Origin: Boswellia sacra
Taxonomy: Eukaryota; Streptophyta; Magnoliopsida; Sapindales; Burseraceae
Length of the DNA: 64,000 nucleotides
Direction: 5' to 3'
Assembly: GCA_013180625.2 (NCBI GenBank)
Contig: SNVD02010063.1
Coordinates: forward strand, 310,001-374,000
The notes under the pieces were generated by a model, which ran no database searches, was not told where the DNA came from, and saw only the letters and a list, made by a program, of their open reading frames with translations. The position numbers and the translations under genes were made by a program. Each line of letters begins with the position of its first letter. The first letter of the stretch is position 1. Shown in pieces: positions 61,147 to 64,000 of this stretch.

Positions 61147-62308
61147 TAGTGGCGGAGCCGCGTTGGGTGAATAGGGGGCAATTGGCCACTCTAATGATTG
61201 AAAATCCACTAAATTTACATATTAAGCTTTCTATTGCCCTCTCATATTTCTTTCTCTTACTTTATTGCCCCCTATGTAAACATTTGTTCTTTCTTCATTG
61301 CCCTCTCAGAAATCAAATTTTTCTTTATTGCCCTCTCAATAAGCTCACACTTCAATGTTTCAAGTATATGAAAGTCCATATCCACTAAAGTCTAAACTCT
61401 ATCATTACAGAAAATAAAATAAAAAATTACTCTCCCTCTCTTTTAAAACTTCCGGTGAAAAAAGCAATACTCCACTAAATTTCAAAATGTAATTCAATTA
61501 ATTATAATATAAACATAAAACAATTTTATTCTTTTGTTAGGCTACTTACCTCACTTTGTCTTTTCTCTATTATATTTCATCTCCAGCAAGTCAAAAACTC
61601 AGTTTCAACTACTCTTCAAGACTTCAACGGTTCAAGTGCTCAACCCTCATAAATTCTAATTTCTCTCAATTCCATCCTCTCTCAAGAAAAAAGTGGAACA
61701 AGTTGTCTATAGAGATGCACCTTATACAAATATGATTTTATTTTGTTTTTTTATTCGAACAAAAAAAAAGAAAATTAGGCTTTTGAATTTTCATTAAATA
61801 GATTATTTGATGAATATAAGAATTGGATTATTGGGATTTTATATAAGACTTCAAATAATTGATATTGTAATGGTATTGGTCGTTACAACTTACATGAATA
61901 AAAGCAGGTTTATTTAGGCTTTTTTTTTTTAGTTACTTTGATTGAATTCTTTTCATTTAGTTTTTGCATGTAATTTTTTTGATATATTTATTATTTTTAT
62001 TTATATGGTAGTTAGTTTAGTTTAAATTATATCCATCTACTTTATAATTAATAAAATATTATAAGGGTAATTTTTTTTTCATTTAAGTTCTTTAATTGAA
62101 CTCTTACTGTTAAGTTTTTATATTGAATTATCCATTAAGTCGAACAAATTATTAATACAGAACTTTGGTATATAAAAATATATTTAAGAGATATTAAATA
62201 TTAATATAATTAATTAATAAAATTAAGATTATAGTATTTTTAATTTAGATGTCAAGTTTTATAATTTGATTTTGGCCTCTCCAAGCAAAGTTTCTGGCTC
62301 CACCACTG
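61147..62308. mobile_element. Non-autonomous hAT element with 8-bp target duplication
   Basis: The left end reads TAGTGGCGGAGCCGCG. The right end, reverse-complemented, reads CAGTGGTGGAGCCAGAAA. The octamer GTCCTAGC flanks both sides (61139-61146 and 62309-62316). YAGNG-type ends with 8-bp duplications define hAT. The interior is 1.16 kb, AT-rich, with repeated ATTGCCCTCTC words near 61230-61345 and no transposase. Confidence 0.88.
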
Positions 62309-62316
62309 GTCCTAGC

Positions 62317-64000
62317 TCACGTTTGCGAACCAGTTTGCCCGTGACTTACATTATGTGCCCTCCCATTAATACGTGCTTAATGCATTCGCAGAATTTACAA
62401 ACATTATTACATTAATTTCGGAAGGGAACAAGCCAATTAGGCTGTCAGTGTAGTACTGTCACGGGGAAATGCTACCGATCGTACAAAAGTACTTCTGGGA
62501 AGTAGAAAGCGCATTATTTACTTATGTAAATGAAGTAGAATCCACAGATAACCGGAAGAAGGTACGGTACAAATATTGTAGTGATATAATAACTGTTTTA
62601 AATATGTAAAAATCGTAATTAATATATAAAAATAGCAAATGAGTGAATAAAAATTTTAATGTTGTAAATAAATGAATAAAAGTTGTAAACACAATTTTTA
62701 TTTACTCGTTTACGACTTTTGTATATTTATTTACGATTTTTACACAAATACAAAGTTGCTATACAGATACAACAACTTTATTGTTACAGAACTCTAGATA
62801 ATGATAACTTTTAAGATCACAAAAGTGTACTAAATAAATTTTTGAAAAACACACCTTTTAAATATATATGCCTTTTTGGACACCTAGAGCTAGAGATACG
62901 ATGTTAATGTTAATTTTCTTTAATATAAGGTTATCCCAACTCCCCTTGGAACCCTAGACATTTTTATTAGAACTTTCTGGGTTTAGCCAAATTTGGGATG
63001 CGGTATGACCAATCACTTTTCTGATTCCAAATCCCTAGTCATGATCATTCTACATCGAATTAACAAGAATTTTTACCAAATTTTGAGTATGTCATTATTT
63101 CATCATGTTATTCCACTTTTCTGATGTTATTTTACGTTATTATTTTTTTTTAAGGTATTTATCTAACATCATGATACTATTGATTGTTGAGTACGTTATG
63201 ATCTGCATTGCCGATTATCAAATCGATAAATTTCTATCATTCGTGGAAGACTCCAAAACGATCATCCTAAAATTTCTGATTCGATATTATCTTATATTAA
63301 ACTGAATAATTAACAAAATCACATGCTAACACGAACCTCAGCAGTTTCCAAGCGAAGGGAGCAGCTAATGTGGACTCGGAGTTAGGGTGCAGGGAAGTAA
63401 TTTGATTGGCCGTTTAGCCGTAAAGAAGGATTAAATATATAATTGTAAATTATTGATATAAAAAGGATTAAATAGCCAGCACACCCTTCGCAAGATGGTC
63501 GGCTGGCCGCCGATAAACTTGCACTAGTTAATTTGAGAGTTGAGACAGTACAGTAAGCGGAGAATTAATATAATTCGGTGTCAATTGATTACTCGTCTAA
63601 CGTATTCTACCACCCGCTAGTTGTCAAAGCGTTATTAGCAGCCCTTCAAGGGAGGCGCTATAATTGCATTCTCATTCCTACATACAAATGCAAATTGCTA
63701 TCAAAATTGATCATTTACATTGTTTATATATATTTGGTGGGTTTGGGAGTAATCTTTACACTATCAATTGTTGTCAAATAATTAAAAATACTTATTTGTT
63801 TTATAATTAATATTCTGTTTTGGAGTACCTTGTATTATCAAGTGTCATATATTATCATTTTAATTATTTAAAAATTGTATCAATAACTTGGAAGTGTTCT
63901 AATATTCCCTAACAAATTTGCCAAGAACTTTTGCAAGAAACTATTACCCACACTTAAAATGCTTCTTTGTGAACAAATACTAAATACATTGGAAAGGATA
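62317..64000. other. Intergenic sequence at the right edge
   Basis: No gene is seen. It contains the foldback repeat listed at 62566-62789. Open frames at 63105-63305 and 63578-63781 are Ile/Leu/Tyr-rich with no motif. Confidence 0.5.
62566..62789. mobile_element. Foldback MITE-like element
   Basis: The left arm ATGTAAAAATCGTAATTAAT (about 62604) with GAGTGAATAAAAATT is matched by the right arm. On the reverse complement the right arm reads GTGTAAAAATCGTAAATAAA and GAGTAAATAAAAATT. Similarity extends outward to GGTACAAATATTGTAGTG against CTGTAACAATAAAGTTGTTG. The whole could fold into a long hairpin of about 220 nt. Target duplication is not clear. Confidence 0.5.

Noticed and set aside
1..64000. 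CRISPR arrays, bacterial operons, riboswitches, rRNA
   Set aside because: Spliced plant nuclear genes dominate. No spaced direct-repeat array with unique spacers, rRNA or prokaryotic operon was seen.

Overview
This is plant nuclear DNA: AT-rich, with intron-containing genes separated by long non-coding stretches, nested transposons, one nuclear tRNA gene and many degenerate repeats. The proteins are of eudicot type. A woody rosid such as Citrus fits the impression given by the proteins, but the species is an inference that I cannot prove from the sequence alone.

The left half (about 4-35 kb) holds six host genes: a universal stress protein (PHOS32/34-like, +), a leucine-rich-repeat protein of the 'outer arm dynein light chain 1-like' family (-), mitochondrial frataxin (+), a B-box zinc-finger protein of the BBX28/29 type (-), a G-type lectin S-receptor-like kinase (At4g03230-like, +) and a small EF-hand protein of the PBP1/KIC type (+). 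Exon junctions were assigned by reading frame and GT/AG signals, and every multi-exon CDS closes in frame. From memory of the Arabidopsis map, these six genes correspond to two separate Arabidopsis blocks that are interleaved here: At4g03230-03240-03260 (kinase, frataxin, LRR) and At4g27280-27310-27320 with its duplicate on chromosome 5 (EF-hand, BBX, USP). A tRNA-Ser(UGA) and a three-copy tandem repeat lie between BBX and the kinase. So do two extra degenerate copies of the kinase gene's upstream region.

The right half (about 37-64 kb) is transposon territory. A 673-bp Mutator-like element has long terminal inverted repeats, a 10-bp target duplication and a CTCGACA minisatellite core. A decayed Athila-like Ty3/gypsy retrotransposon runs from about 41.3 to 60.8 kb. 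It is split by an 11.37-kb CACTA element with CACTACAAGAAA termini and TTC target duplications on both sides. A 1.16-kb non-autonomous hAT element follows.

The most striking object is the CACTA element. I could see no transposase in it. Instead it carries intron-containing fragments of at least six unrelated host genes, all in the same orientation: a bromodomain protein, exportin-7 (XPO7), nucleolar protein 6 (NOL6/Nrap), the chloroplast cytochrome c biogenesis protein CCS1, Niemann-Pick C1 (NPC1) and the proteasome subunit RPN1, plus two exon-like pieces I could not name. The bromodomain exon joins the first eleven XPO7 exons in frame on paper, so a chimeric transcript is conceivable. Later fragments carry frame breaks and at least one stop codon.
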